A stretch of DNA of 64,000 bases from Rebecca billardiae RCC1528 (taxonomy: Eukaryota > Haptophyta), in assembly GCA_965240325.2 (NCBI GenBank), contig OZ251232.1, positions 1,984,001 to 2,048,000 on the forward strand. The letters are read 5' to 3'. A model generated the notes under the pieces. The model was not told where the DNA came from. It worked only from the letters and a program-made list of their open reading frames with translations, and made no database searches. A program made the position numbers and the translations under genes. Below are positions 37,621 through 48,868 of this stretch, piece by piece. Numbering within the stretch: the stretch's first letter is position 1; the number at the start of each line of letters is the position of its first letter.

Positions 37621-39461
37621 TTACCAATGATGGAGGTAAATAGAGCAGGTCATTGACGATGCAGTAATCAATAACTGCACGTAGATCACTTGAGCTGCAC
37701 CTCGAGCAGAGTAGCGATTGGCTCCTCGTAGCTCTCCGGTGCCATGCGGGTACATCTGGCGAGCCCAGATTGCCCGACAGTGAGTACCTTTCCGGTGCAT
37801 CTCACGGGTGAGCTTGGCATAGCGTTCCTTGATTCGGGCGGTCTCAAATCTGTGCTGGACACGCTCGAAGGCCATGAGGCAAGTTGTACATATCTGCTGA
37901 GGTCGGCGAGCCACACGGCTATCTCGCGCTGGCTCAGCTGCCACAGCGCGTACAGGGTGGGGACACTTGCCTGGCGGGGCGGGGCGGTGCCCCCACCCGG
38001 CAGGGGCACCCCCATGTTTCGCTGTGCCATGGGATGAGCGGCGCACGCTCCCCATATGTGCTCGTGGGCACGGACTGCCCTCCTGCTGTTTGGCATGGCC
38101 AGAGAGCGGATCATCTTCCCCCTCTGTGCTGCTGTGGTGAGGCCTTCGAGGCACTCTGTGCGCCTGTGGGCCCTGAGCAGCTGCAGGATGCGAGTGAGTA
38201 GTGACGGTGGCCACCATTCCCCTATACACTCTGTGCATGGTCAGGTGGGACTGTGCCCTGGGGTCCACCGCCCGGTTCTGGGGCCTGCCCACTGGGCGCA
38301 GCGGCTCTTTGGGGGCCTGTGCTGGGTCAGCAACCCCCACTCCGTCCACAGCGAGGCTGGTAAGTTCTGCCAGCGTGTCGGGGAGGGCCTCCTCTGCCGC
38401 TGTGCGTGCTGCAGCGTCCATGTGCTCGTGGAAGTCAATGAGGTTGTTGTCATTGTACAGCGGGTGCATGGTGCCACTGTCATCGGCTATTCTGGCCAGG
38501 GTTTGAGCAGCGGGGCCGCTGAGGGCCTGTACCACCTTGGCCAGATGCTGTGGGTCCGATGCGCTGAAGTAGAACCGGTGGGGCTGCCAACGCACGTGCA
38601 CTTTCGGCCGTCGTATGTGGCCTAGCTTGTTGACAGGTATGTCTGTGATCATGAAGAAATGGGTGCTCCGGCCCTCGCCGGTGGTCTGGAGAGGGAGTCA
38701 GAGCGCCGCAGCAGGGTCACTGTGCCTGACGTGGCAGGCCAGGTCAGCTCTGTTCGGGAGCATGTACGAGATGCGCGAGGCGGTATTGCCACACACGTGG
38801 GTGTACTCAGTAGCAGGGTCAAAGGTGCCTGGCGGCTTCATGTTGTGCATGCCAGTCAATGACTCCATCAGATTCCGGAACGCACACTGCGACTTGTTTT
38901 GATGCCTCCTACAAGGGTCCAGGGCCACAGCCTCCCCCTGTTCCCAGACGGCGTTTGCATCGCCTGCTGCCATCCGCAGGGCATCTGTGCGCCCAGTGAC
39001 CATGTCCGAGTGCATTTCCAGGGTGTGGTGCAGGGCAGGGAGCACACTGCACAGCGCTGCGCATGGCTGGGTTGCATGGGATGTAGAAGCATGTGAGTTG
39101 GATGTGGTAGACATCCCCTGCTGCTGTGGCGAATATCAGGGTGCCCATCAGGAGGTGGCCTGCCACTGACTTGTGCATGGCACCCCCCTGCACTCTGATG
39201 TCCAGCTCGGCCATGGGCCTTGCAGGGTCCCTGCGGACAGCAATGGCTACCCCTTTGCCCGAGCTCTTATGGTGAGCAGGGAGGGGGTCGTGGTACGTGG
39301 TGTACCCCTGTAGAATGTCCGGTGTGGCCAGGGCTGGCCGCAGGTTTGTCTCCTGTAGCATTACTATGTCCCACTGGTGGTCGTCCAGCAGGGTCTGGAG
39401 CATGGCCCTCCTGGATAGCTTGGCAATGCCCCCCACGTTGACGGACGCAATGGAGAGGCAC
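37621..39461 (-). pseudogene. LINE (non-LTR) ORF2 remnant: AP-type endonuclease, frameshifted
   Basis: Minus-strand frames match an endonuclease/exonuclease/phosphatase domain of non-LTR elements: SIASVNVGGI near 39450, IVMLQETNL with the metal-binding Glu, and GVAIAVRRD in the first frame. After a frameshift between about 39114 and 38990 come AGDANAVWE (usual GDxNA) and SRISYML (usual SxIDYI). A further frame continues from MITDIPVN at 38652, where an SDHxPV-type motif would be expected and the catalytic His is missing. The linker beyond runs to 37621. No reverse transcriptase follows: the remnant stops about 90 bp before the putative copia LTR. Confidence 0.72.
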
Positions 39462-39655
39462 TGCCTGCCTCCACCAGGGCCTGGGTTCTTGGCCTCGCCT
39501 TGGCGCTGGCCATTGTCCGGGTCGCCGACACGCTGGTTGGAAGTTGCATCCTCTGCTCAGGTGGGTTCACAGCACTGATGCCCTGCCCTGCCTGCTGCCC
39601 CGCTATGCCCGGCTGCATCATAGTCGTGCTTCACACGCAGGTGCCACTTGTGCTC

Positions 39656-39678
39656 GGGGGGGGGGGGGGGGGGGGGGG
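39656..39678 (+). repeat. poly-G run of 23
   Basis: An uninterrupted G23 on the plus strand, between the LINE endonuclease remnant and the upstream ORF1-like frame. Its exact length is unreliable in any assembly. Confidence 0.95.
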
Positions 39679-40347
39679 ACATGCATGAGCATGGTAATCA
39701 GAAACAAGACAGCCTGCTTATGTGGCGCTTGCTGACGCCTGCGCCTGGCCGAGGCTGCACCTCTGCAGGCACTCCGCCCGGCAACTGTCCTGCCATTGCA
39801 CTGCCCCTGATGGCAGCAGTGGTGCCACTGGGGCGCCCTGCCCCACTGCCACTGGGACTGGGGCAGGGCCAAGCACCTGCGCCTGCGAGTGTGCTTACAT
39901 GCTCTGCTCCTGGGCAGTCCGACCCATGTTGTGCTATGCACCAGCATCAGCTCACGCGGGTGGGCTCTGCGTGCCTGTCGCCAGCCTGGGCAGGGAGACT
40001 CACCCCGTGCACGCCGGGCCACCTCTGACCAGTAGTTGCGGCGAGCTAGCACCGCCGCTGCCTCATCCCGACCGCGCGCAGTGCCAGTGCAGCGCGGCGT
40101 GGCAGACGGCTTCACGTCACAGCAATCATCATCACAGACGACCGCTGCTGTGGCGGGGGGCAGAGCGGGGCGACTGCGCACTGTGCCAACAGCAGTAGCC
40201 AGACAAGCACCTCAGCCATTACTCCTGCTGCTGCCAGTGCTGGACGTGGTCGCACGACGACGGTGAACGTCGGCCACACTGGGGGGGGCAGGGAGGCCAG
40301 GCCCAGCCCAGTCAAGCAGCCAGCAGCCGGCATCCGTGTGATCTGCA

Positions 40348-41043
40348 TCAACACCACGGCAGTGCTGCCACCACAGCGTGGGTCAGCCATATGATCCGGG
40401 CAGCGTGGTCGAAAGCGATGAGGCGAGACGAAGTGCCCACCTCGGCATTTACCTTCTCCGCCGCCTGGTCGCCAGCGAGCACGGCGGCCGTGGAGGCCAT
40501 GTCGTGCGGCAGCATGCGGCCCGTTTCCTCGGCCATCGCCTCTGCCGCCCTTCGCATCCTGGCATCATCGGGGAGAGTAATGACGGCGTTGCCTTTGGCG
40601 CAGCGCACGTGCGCGCTCAGCAAGCCCGGCTCGGCCGATGCCTGCGCCCCCGCGCCAGGCGTCTTGGCCCGAGCACCAGCACCGGCCCGCTGCGCGCGCG
40701 CGCCGCGGCGCCGTTTGCCCAACGGAGTATGTGGCGGGTCTGTCGGAGGTGTGGCATCATCGTCCGCACTCTCATCAGTCGCGAGGCAATGGTATCTCCC
40801 TCCGGTACTCATACTTGAAGGCGCATTAATCACAATTACTTGCCGGGCCATACCCGCGGCGCCAGGCGGCGCCACGGGTGCTTCGTCATTGGCTCCCCAC
40901 CAGGCGTGATAGTCACCCTGGGGCGCTGCTTTACCCACCTTAGGTATCGTTGCACGCCGGCGTTGCCCTCGCCGTCGGGACAAATTTCGGGCTTTCACCA
41001 GCCTCCAACCGTCAATTTCGCCTGGCCAGCTCTCAGCACCGAG
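40348..41043 (-). pseudogene. possible LINE ORF1-like region
   Basis: A minus-strand frame ending at 40348 has a GWRLVKARN start followed by RGQRRR basic runs, then GRYHCLATDESADDDATP, a pattern resembling the Trp and acidic LxxDE patches in some algal LINE ORF1 products. An Ala-rich tail follows. It lies upstream of the endonuclease remnant on the same strand, as ORF1 should. Orthology was not tested; this is a weak call based on position and pattern. Confidence 0.35.
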
Positions 41044-41071
41044 GATGAGTCTAGCCCGGCCGGTGGGGCCC

Positions 41072-41140
41072 GGGCTGAAGGCTCCGCACGGGCAGCCGGC
41101 CACGGGCTGGGCACGGTGGGACCGAGGGTCCGTCCTGAAC
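41072..41140 (+). repeat. dispersed ~70-bp repeat, copy A
   Basis: GGGCTGAAGGCTCCGCACGG and the next ~50 bp recur in the same orientation at 51711-51781, with a 2-bp indel. On the minus strand both copies encode the same short peptide. It lies just upstream of the ORF1-like frame, so it may be the 5' flank of a LINE family. Confidence 0.85.
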
Positions 41141-41280
41141 GCGCCGCCGGAGGGCACGGCCGTGGTCGTCGCGCTCGCGCGCGACTCGCTCAAGCACAGC
41201 CAGCTGAGCATCGCGCACCGCCGCGCAAGGGTGGCGGGCACCCACCGTCGGTCGGCGCGAGCTTCGACGCGCCCGCCGGC

Positions 41281-43148
41281 ATGGGCGCGCCCGGCGGCGG
41301 CGGGGGCTCGCAGCTGCCCCCTCTCGAGTCGGTCGACACGAGTATCCGCGCGATCGCCCAGTTCCGCGGCGGCGAGATCCCGATGGTCGACGTGCACACG
41401 ATCGCGTCCGCCATCCAGCGGTTTGACCACACGCGCCCGCCCGGCTCGATCGCGCAGAAGCGCGTCTACATCGACGACTTCTTCCAGGCGAAGACGGGCG
41501 GGCAGTTCGAGCTGGGCGGCGGCGGCGGCGGCGGCGGCGGTGCGGGCGTCGCCCTCGGCCTCGCGCCCGCCGCGCCCTCGCCCGCGCGGCCGGGCAGCGC
41601 GGCGCCGGTGGGCGCGGCTCCCGACCTCTCAAACGGCGAGGCGCTGCTGGGCGCTGTGCACGCGCGCATCGTGCAGGGCGGCGGGTGGATCGCGACGATG
41701 GACGAGGCGATCCCGCTGGCGCGCGCGGTGTACAACTTCACGAACATGCCGACCGACGGCTCCGACCCGCAGACGTACGTCGCGGACTGGTACAACTGGG
41801 TGCGGCACACCTCGCAGCCGCTGCCGCCGCCGGCCGTGCCGCCGCACGACGACTCAGCGCAGCTCGCGCTCGACGCGGCCGGCGGCGGCGCCGAGTCGGA
41901 CTCGCTGCGCCGCGAGATCGCCGAGCTGAACTACCAGGTGCGCGCGCTGAAGGACGGCGGCGCGGCGCCCAAGCCGCCCGGCGCCGCGCCCGACGGCGGC
42001 AAGGAGAACGCGCTGTGGGCGATGATCTCCTCGCTGAGCAACCAGGTGCAGAGCCTGTCGAGCCAGGTGGCCAACACGAGTGAGAAGCACTCGCAGCAGC
42101 AGCAGCAGCTGATGCAGCAGCAGCTGCTCTCGCAGCAGCACATGGCGCAGCAGCAGATGGCGGCGATGGCGCACATGGCGGGCACCTCGCGCACCGCCGC
42201 CGCCTCCTCCGCGCCAGCCATCACGCTCGCCGAGCCGCAGCCGTCCGGCGGCGCGGGCGGCGCGGCCGGCGCGCCGCCCGAGCCCGATTCGGCCGAGCGC
42301 CAGCCCTCGCCCTCCAAGCAGGGGCCCGCGCCCGGCAGCCCGGCGGACATTGAGCGGCAGCTGCTCGAGTACCTGGCCAAGTTCTACGACCACGGGCGCG
42401 ACGTGCCGCTCGACACGCTGAGCAAGGTCCGCGCGTGCGCCAGCCACCGGGCCACCGGGCGCGACGCAGGGGGCGGCGGATGCGCTGCGCGCCGAGCGCG
42501 CGCTCACCTCCGCGCCGCCACGCCGCTGCTTACGCGGCCCCGCTCCCGCCCGCCTGGCCGCACGCGCGCGCGAGCAGGTGTGCGAGCACATCTGCGAGCT
42601 CACCGGGCGCGAAGTGCCGAGGCACGTGCCCAAGAAGCGCGAGCTCGCGCGCAACTGGTACGAGCTGCACAAGCAGCAGCAGGACGCGGCGGGCGGCAAG
42701 CGTGTGCTGCGCGAGAACCGGGGCTCCCCCATCACAGGCGAGCCCGAGCGGCCGAGCACGGCGCCGCCTCGCCCCGGCATGGCCGGCGAGATCGACCCAT
42801 CGCACCTGCCCACGCCGCGCAACCAGCCGCAGCTGCTCGAGCTGCTCGACAAGCTGATGGGCGGCGACCCTGAGTTCGACTTGCCCCTGAGCCTGGTGCG
42901 TGCGCCGGCGCGCGTGGCGCGGCCGGGCCGTCGGACGCGAGCGCGCGCCCCGGGGTGGCGCGCCCGCGCGGCGGCTGCTTGACCGGTGTGGCTGCGCCCG
43001 CGCGACGCCGCTCGGCGCGTCACAGGTACCCAAGGTCTCGTCGAGCATCGCCGAGCTCTCGAACAAGAACGCGCCCAAGCTGGTGCGGGACAAGCGGGAC
43101 TACATCAAGGAGTACTACCAGAGGCAGCTCACGATCGCCGGCCGCTGA
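41281..43148 (+). CDS. uncharacterised Gly/Pro/Gln-rich coiled-coil protein, three exons
   Basis: The model is exons 41281-42426, 42578-42895 and 43026-43148, all junctions in phase 0, with GT-AG introns of 151 and 130 nt (donors GTCCGC and GTGCGT; acceptors GAGCAG and TCACAG). It gives about 528 residues. The N-terminus has an ordered stretch around AIAQFRGGEIPMVDVHTIAS and KRVYIDDFFQ, then a Gly run. WYNWVRH lies mid-protein, then a predicted coiled coil with heptad-like SLRREIAELNYQVRALK and a Gln-rich stretch. Exon 2 has VPKKRELARNWYELHKQQQ; exon 3 ends KLVRDKRDYIKEYYQRQL. The start is the first Met after the repeat-derived upstream sequence and could be wrong. I do not recognise the family. 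Consistent phases and compositional change at each junction support a real gene. Its 3' end faces the MYB gene. Confidence 0.72.
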
Positions 43149-43945
43149 GTACATACTCACTACTACAGACAGTGGGGGGCCTCAGTGCGCCCGAAGCTTA
43201 GGAGCGGAGCGCGCACGGCAGGCAGCTGTCGTCGCACAGCGCGCGCACAGTCGGGCGAGACCCGGCGCTTGCTTGGTGCCGTGCGTGCACGGCGAAGGAT
43301 ATTTGGACCTCAGCTTGCAAATTGGTACAGTATGCGCCGTCAAGAGTTGCTGAGCGGCCGCTGGCGCTGCGGCCGCGTGGAGGCGCCACGGGCACGGTGG
43401 CCAGGCGGCGGCTCCCGCTCCGCTGTTCGGCGTCAGCCGTGCGCTTGACGCGCATGACCGTCCGCAGCTCCGTCGTGCCGGGGCCCGGCGCGGGTGCGGG
43501 CTCACTGCACGGCGCGGCGCGACGGCGCCGCATCACGGATCATGCGATTTGCGAGATAAACCCCGATGACCGCGTTGGCTGGGAGACAAGACCCGATGAC
43601 CGCCGGCCCATATGGGGGTATAGCTACACATCATCAGAATAAATAATAATAATATATATCCGCTCGACCGCTCATGATCCGACCACGCAATAACATATAT
43701 ACTACAGCAGTTTATTTGTTTTAACGTGCGTAAGGCTCACGGTGGCAGGTTGCCGCGCCATCCTTCGGTAGGACCATAGTCCATAGTCCATACTGCTCCA
43801 TACAGTCTGATGATATGTACATCTGCCATTATTCATCTGCCGATATTTCTGATCTCGATCACAGTATATATAGTTATAGCAGCAGCAGTGAGGCGCAGTG
43901 CCAGATCGTATCGTCATCAACTACTCACTCTCGTCTGTGAACTGG
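43149..43945. other. intergenic region between convergent genes
   Basis: No gene seen. It becomes AT-rich from about 43620 (AATAATAATAATATATATCC near 43641) to 43900. This is where the 3' untranslated regions of the flanking plus- and minus-strand genes would lie. The partial repeat AGTCCATAGTCCATA is at about 43778. Confidence 0.55.
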
Positions 43946-46663
43946 CTAGTACGACGCATCTGTGCGCGTTTGGGTCACTGCGCTGCGCATCTCTTCGAGC
44001 ATGCCATCGAGGAGCTCCTCGCGCTCGTCCTCTCCGCTCATCTGCGCGACCACGAGCATCTGACCAGTCAGTTCGCAAATGCGCTGCTTTCGCTCGTCTG
44101 CAACGAGATAGCTCGTGCCGTCGCGGACCTCAGATCCAGGCGCGCCGGGGCACGCGGTAGCCGATACGTGCGCCACGCCGTGCAGCTGCGCCGCTGTCGC
44201 GCCAGCTGGATCGCCTGCGCGCTGGCCGTAGGGTACGGTGCGCGGCTCGGGTTGAGGCGGATGCTCGGTCCCGGGGCCAGCTGCGTAGATTGCGCAGGCG
44301 CGCGCTGACCCCAGCTGCCGTTGCCGCTGCATCTGCAGGGTAGTAGATGGTGATGGGTGATGGGGTGACCCCGAGCATGACGCAGCACCACCGTGCACAC
44401 TGCAATTGATGCTGGCGCTGCCACCACGCGCGCCGCCTGCGTCCATTCCGTTGTTGTTGTCCGTCCCTGGGAGATCGCCAGCTCCCTCGGCCTGCGCGCA
44501 GAGCGTGCGAACCGCACCGGGCTGCGCCTGCCGCGCGGGTGCGCGCGAGTTGATGTACCCGAAGAGGTTCAGCTGCGCGCCCGTTGGCAGAGACGAGCGC
44601 AGCTGCTGCACGCGTGGCTCGTCGAGCTCGTGATCAGCGTTTTTCTCGGCTGCTGAGGTGCCCGTACGGAAACCGTGCTCCCGCTGCAGCGATGCGACAG
44701 TCACGTCGTTGCGGCCACTAGGAGCACCAGCGAAGCTGCTGCCGCCGCACGCGCCGCTGGCAGGGCGGCGCGCCTGATGTTGCGCGTGTGCGCTGCCATC
44801 TGCCCTGGCCATTGTCGACGCGTTGGCGGTCGTCGTCCAGGGGAGAAGCAGTGCTCCATCAGGTTGCCACCATGGCTGCATCATTGATGGCGGGCCGAGG
44901 GGCATGGCGAGCGGGGCATGGCTGGCCTCCACCCGACCGGTGCTCATGGAGGGGAGGTCGGCATCCCCCCACCGCTGCTGCTGCTGCGCATGCATACGGG
45001 CCACACCCACCCTGCTGCGCACGTGCTGCGGCGGCTGCCCCGTGCTCGACTGCGGCAGTTGCATTCCCTCATCAAAGACAGGCGGCGGCGGCGGTGGCGG
45101 CGGTCGCGGTGGCGGCGGCGGCGGCTGCTGCTGGTACTGCCCCTGCATATGCTGCCCGGGGAGCGGTTGCTCCGATCCAGTGTACGCCAGCTGCGTCGCA
45201 CCGATGTCCGCGCAGCCAATATTATTGCTCTGCTCACGCGCTGGACGTGGTGGCAGCGCGTGCGCAGGCAGCCCCGTGGTCAGCAGCTGCTGCCATTGAT
45301 TTGAACCGGGCAGAATCGCAGCCAGCCGCCGCCGCTGATCCAGCACCGCTGCCATGTTGGATGAGGTGAACGCCGTCAAGCTTGAGCTCACAGGGCCGTA
45401 CGGCCCTGGCTGCTGGGGGCGTACGCCCGCCAGCCCGCCGGGCGACGGTTGTTGTGTGAAGATGTGCGCCGACGAATCATCGAGGGCTCCGTCCATTCTC
45501 AACGGGTTGGCGCCACCCTCGACACTGGGCACGCCGAGTCCCAGCCCGAGTAGCGCGCCAACGGGATACCCGGCGGCACTCCCCACCGACGAGACAGCAG
45601 CGCATACCCCACGATCGCTGCTGAGCGGCATCCGCGGCGCCCCCGGGCATGCCAACCCTTGCGACCCACCGTGGATGCTGACCCTCTGCCGAGTAAGCGA
45701 GTGGTACCGATTCTTGATCGAGTGCCCGTTGCGCTCGGGGAGCAGGTCCCGGATGCGCGACCAACGCTGCGACAGAACCAAGCGTGGGCCGGCGCGGGCA
45801 CGGGACGGCGTGGTCTTAAGGGCACACACAGCGGACGCGGGACGGTGCGCGGCGGCCGCAGGAGTTGTTGGCGCTCAGTCCACAGCGAGGCGCGCGCACA
45901 CCAGACCCAATTGGTTCACCGCGTGCAAAATCGTCTCGTCCTCCGCCGCCGACCAGTTGCCCTTCTTCACAGCTGGGCCAAGGTGACTGAGCCAGCGCTC
46001 GCGGCATTGCCAGTCCTTCCGATCACCTGCGCCCATACCCGGGGCCGGCGCGCAGACAGACAGGTGGGAGCAAACAGCATATCCAATCAGTTGCGTGCAG
46101 AGAAAGTGCAGATGCGCACACGGGTTTGCTTCGCCCGCGTGATGAATCACCGCTCAGCAGGCAGCAGACGTACCCATCTCCTCGGCGATCTGCGCCCAGC
46201 GCTTGGCGCCGAGCCTGCCGACCACCTGCGAAATCACACAGGGCAGGCGGGGCCGGTGAGCGAGCAGGCCGCATCCGAACGTGACGCGTCGCGCACACGT
46301 GCATCCGGTGCGCAAGGGCTGTGAGGCGAGCGTCCGTGCGCTCGTATCAGTAGCCCACAGAACAGAGCACCCCTCACGCAGAGAAAGCCCACTGCGTAAC
46401 CCAGTCGGTGCTCGCGCCGCGCGCACCTCTCGCAAGCGCTCATCCTCCGCCGCGGACCACGTGCGCCTTGTCGACGCCTGCCCTCTCCTGTGAGAGCTGG
46501 TCTCCCCGTCTTTGTCGGCGGCCTCGACCTCGGCAATGCCTGTCTGTACGTGCCTTCCGTCGTCCTCGCCACCGTCGTGCAAGCCCTCCGAGTCCTCCTG
46601 CATCGCCCTCTTGATCACCGTGATCGGTAAGGTGTGCGACGGGGGTCGTGTCCAAACCGGCAA
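43946..46663 (-). CDS. R2R3-type MYB transcription factor, four exons
   Basis: Minus-strand exons 46663-46427, 46225-46174, 46026-45902 and 45766-43946, with GT-AG introns of 201, 147 and 135 nt, give about 744 residues. R2 starts TWSAAEDERLREV, passes through VVGRLGAKRWAQIAEEMG and ends DWQCRERWLSHLGP. R3 starts NWSAAEDETILHAV and runs RWSRIRDLLPERNGHSIKNR. Splicing restores the canonical Trp spacing: 19 and 18 residues between R2 tryptophans, 18 between the first two of R3. R3 keeps Trp at its first position, unlike most plant R2R3 MYBs. The large last exon encodes a low-complexity tail with poly-Pro (near 45090), Gln and Ser patches, and ends in an acidic Glu/Met helix-like segment. By family, a nuclear DNA-binding regulator. 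The start is uncertain; Met at 46603 is an alternative giving 724 residues. Confidence 0.88.
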
Positions 46664-46912
46664 ACGGCGGGAAAGCCCGCGTCAGCACTCACAACATGCC
46701 GATCAGACATCCTGTCTACCCGGCGAAGAACTCTCTCCAGTCGACGATCGAGAGTTACCACAGCAGTCGCCGAACCATACACAACCATTGACACAACATC
46801 AATAATAATGCGCGAGGATATGATAGCCGGGACGATCTGAGATAAATACTCACATCAGGATGTGTCTCGTGCTGTTCCATTTTTGCAACGTCGTTGCCAA
46901 CTTTAATGTACT

Positions 46913-47025
46913 GATGAGGTGCGGCAACGCGCCCCTCACCTGCCTGCGCCGGTCTGTTTTGTGGCGGTGTCTTTGTGCAGTGTTGGATGGCGTCAATCAC
47001 GCCTTAACCAAGTGTGCACGTTAAA
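46913..47025 (-). repeat. 113-bp inverted repeat, left copy
   Basis: The reverse complement of this segment appears base for base at 52496-52608. The outer end begins GATGAGGTGCGGCAACGCGC. With its partner it brackets about 5.7 kb. The flanks do not show an obvious target duplication. Confidence 0.92.
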
Positions 47026-48860
47026 CAGATAGGTGGGCCCACAGCCATTTAAAAATGAAAACAAAATCTCTCTAGCTTTTTCGGGCCGCTGCCGTGCTCT
47101 TTTTCTCGCGCTGAAGTCCCTTTTCCAGGCCGCCAAACTCCCGGTCCGGGAAGCCGGTCGATCGCGAAAGCGATGACCGGGATCGACCTGTGCGCGTCGT
47201 CAGCACGTTGTCCGCCGCGCTTGCCCGTCTGCCATGCGAGGCACGCTGCGCCGCACGCCCGTGGCGTGCTGCGTAGCCCTCTGGAACGAGCTATGCGAAC
47301 GGTTCATCCTTGGCCCATCTTCCCGGTCCGCCATCTCTCGCCGACAGTCGCGCGTTCAAACACGGGAACAGCTTTGAGGATTGTAATGCGAGCACAACGC
47401 GAGCTTGGGACACCCTTGAACGAACTGGTACACTCCGGAGCGTTACTGGTACAGCATCTACATGGTATCCTGGCAAGGCCCAGCTACTTCTGCGGCCCTG
47501 CAGAGACCCGCCTCGTCGGTCAGGTCCCCGGAAGTCTGTGCGGCGTGACCGAACGCTATGGCTGTTCACATGATCGTGGGCGTCTTGGGGAAGGATCTGA
47601 TGGTCAAACAGCGGTCAAAGTGGATGCGTGTGCCGTCTGTTACCTCCCCGGCCTCGACTCAACTCTCAGTGCCGACGCACCTCAGGTGTTTGGAAACTAC
47701 GAGCCCCTTGGAGGGCCTCGAGCCACACGATTGCACGAGGTCGGGCTGCGCGTCAAGCCGGGTAGATCGCAGCTGATGCGCTTGTTGAGCCCTGTCGTGG
47801 CTCTACGCGTACCTCAAGAGCCCAGCTACTCGCCCGCGCGGCCGCACAGCAGTCGCCCCGCCTCTGCTTGGTCATCCGCTGTGCGCCGTGCTCGCTGCGG
47901 ACAGTACAGTTTATGCGTTCACCAGTGATTTGAAGCCCTTCGTGAGCCTGCCCGAGCACGTTGGTGGCGCCGCCGACGCCGGTGCACGGTCAGCAGGCGT
48001 ACCAGCTTGCCTGCGAGCCATGTCTCGCCCTGCTGCCACGCAGGAAGCGGTGATGAGTGCACATCGCTACGCGCGCGCGTGCACCACGGCGAGCCAGCTC
48101 GGCGCTGCGACGAAGCGGCCGTTGCGCACCGTTAGGCAGAGGACGGTCCAGCTGAGGACAGCTCGGACACAGCTTGGTCGCAGTGTAGAGCAACGGTTAG
48201 GTCGGGGCACGAGAAAAGGCGTTCGATGCATAGCAGTGCCTGGCTTGAACGCCACAGATGAGCTCTCGACGAACCTTGTCCGCCGTGTTTACGCTGCGGG
48301 CTGCTGGATGGGCCCGGCGCCGCGTGCACCACTCCTGCTTGCCTTGACCACGGCGGGCGGGCTGGCGCCGCGACTCGGTGCGGCTCAATCTTTGCCCACG
48401 GCTCCTTAAGACTCATCCTTCGAGGGTAGAAGGGTTGGAAAAATTCTTAGGTGTCACATGCACGCCGTACGGCTGCTACGAGAGCAGTCTGAAACAGTCT
48501 GAAATACTATGGCAGCCATGCTGATCAGCATGGCGGTGTATATGTAACGCACGGGTGTAACGGCCGTTATCCCGTATTCTCACAGTGCCCGTATACGCCG
48601 TATATGTGACAATGGGTGTGCATGCTGCTGAAGACCTATGATCAGCTCATCAAAGTGCTATATCAAAGTGACGTCTGTTGACCCTATATATCACGTTTAA
48701 GACGCCCGTTACATGGCCGTTACATTGGTCACAGGCCATTTCCAATAAGTAAACAGGACCACCGTTACTCCCTATATTTACAGCATGTACCACTGGTTTT
48801 TTAACCAGGCAGGCCAGGGGCCATCTCCTGGGGCTGGAATCCAGCTCGAGACGAAAGTAA
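47026..48860. other. no confident gene; one plus-strand open frame
   Basis: A plus frame 47173-47928 (251 codons, Arg/Pro-rich with a few Cys and His) is open but shows no motif, and its reverse frames are also partly open. From about 48440 to 48800 the sequence is less GC-rich and carries repeated GTAACGGCCGTTAT-like and CCGTATA words. I would not call a gene here. Confidence 0.4.
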
Positions 48861-48868
48861 ACATCGCG

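Noticed and set aside
40840-41280. 5' extension of the plus-strand gene to 40840
   Set aside because: This part is antisense to the LINE ORF1-like frame and includes a dispersed repeat; the gene is more likely to start at Met 41281.
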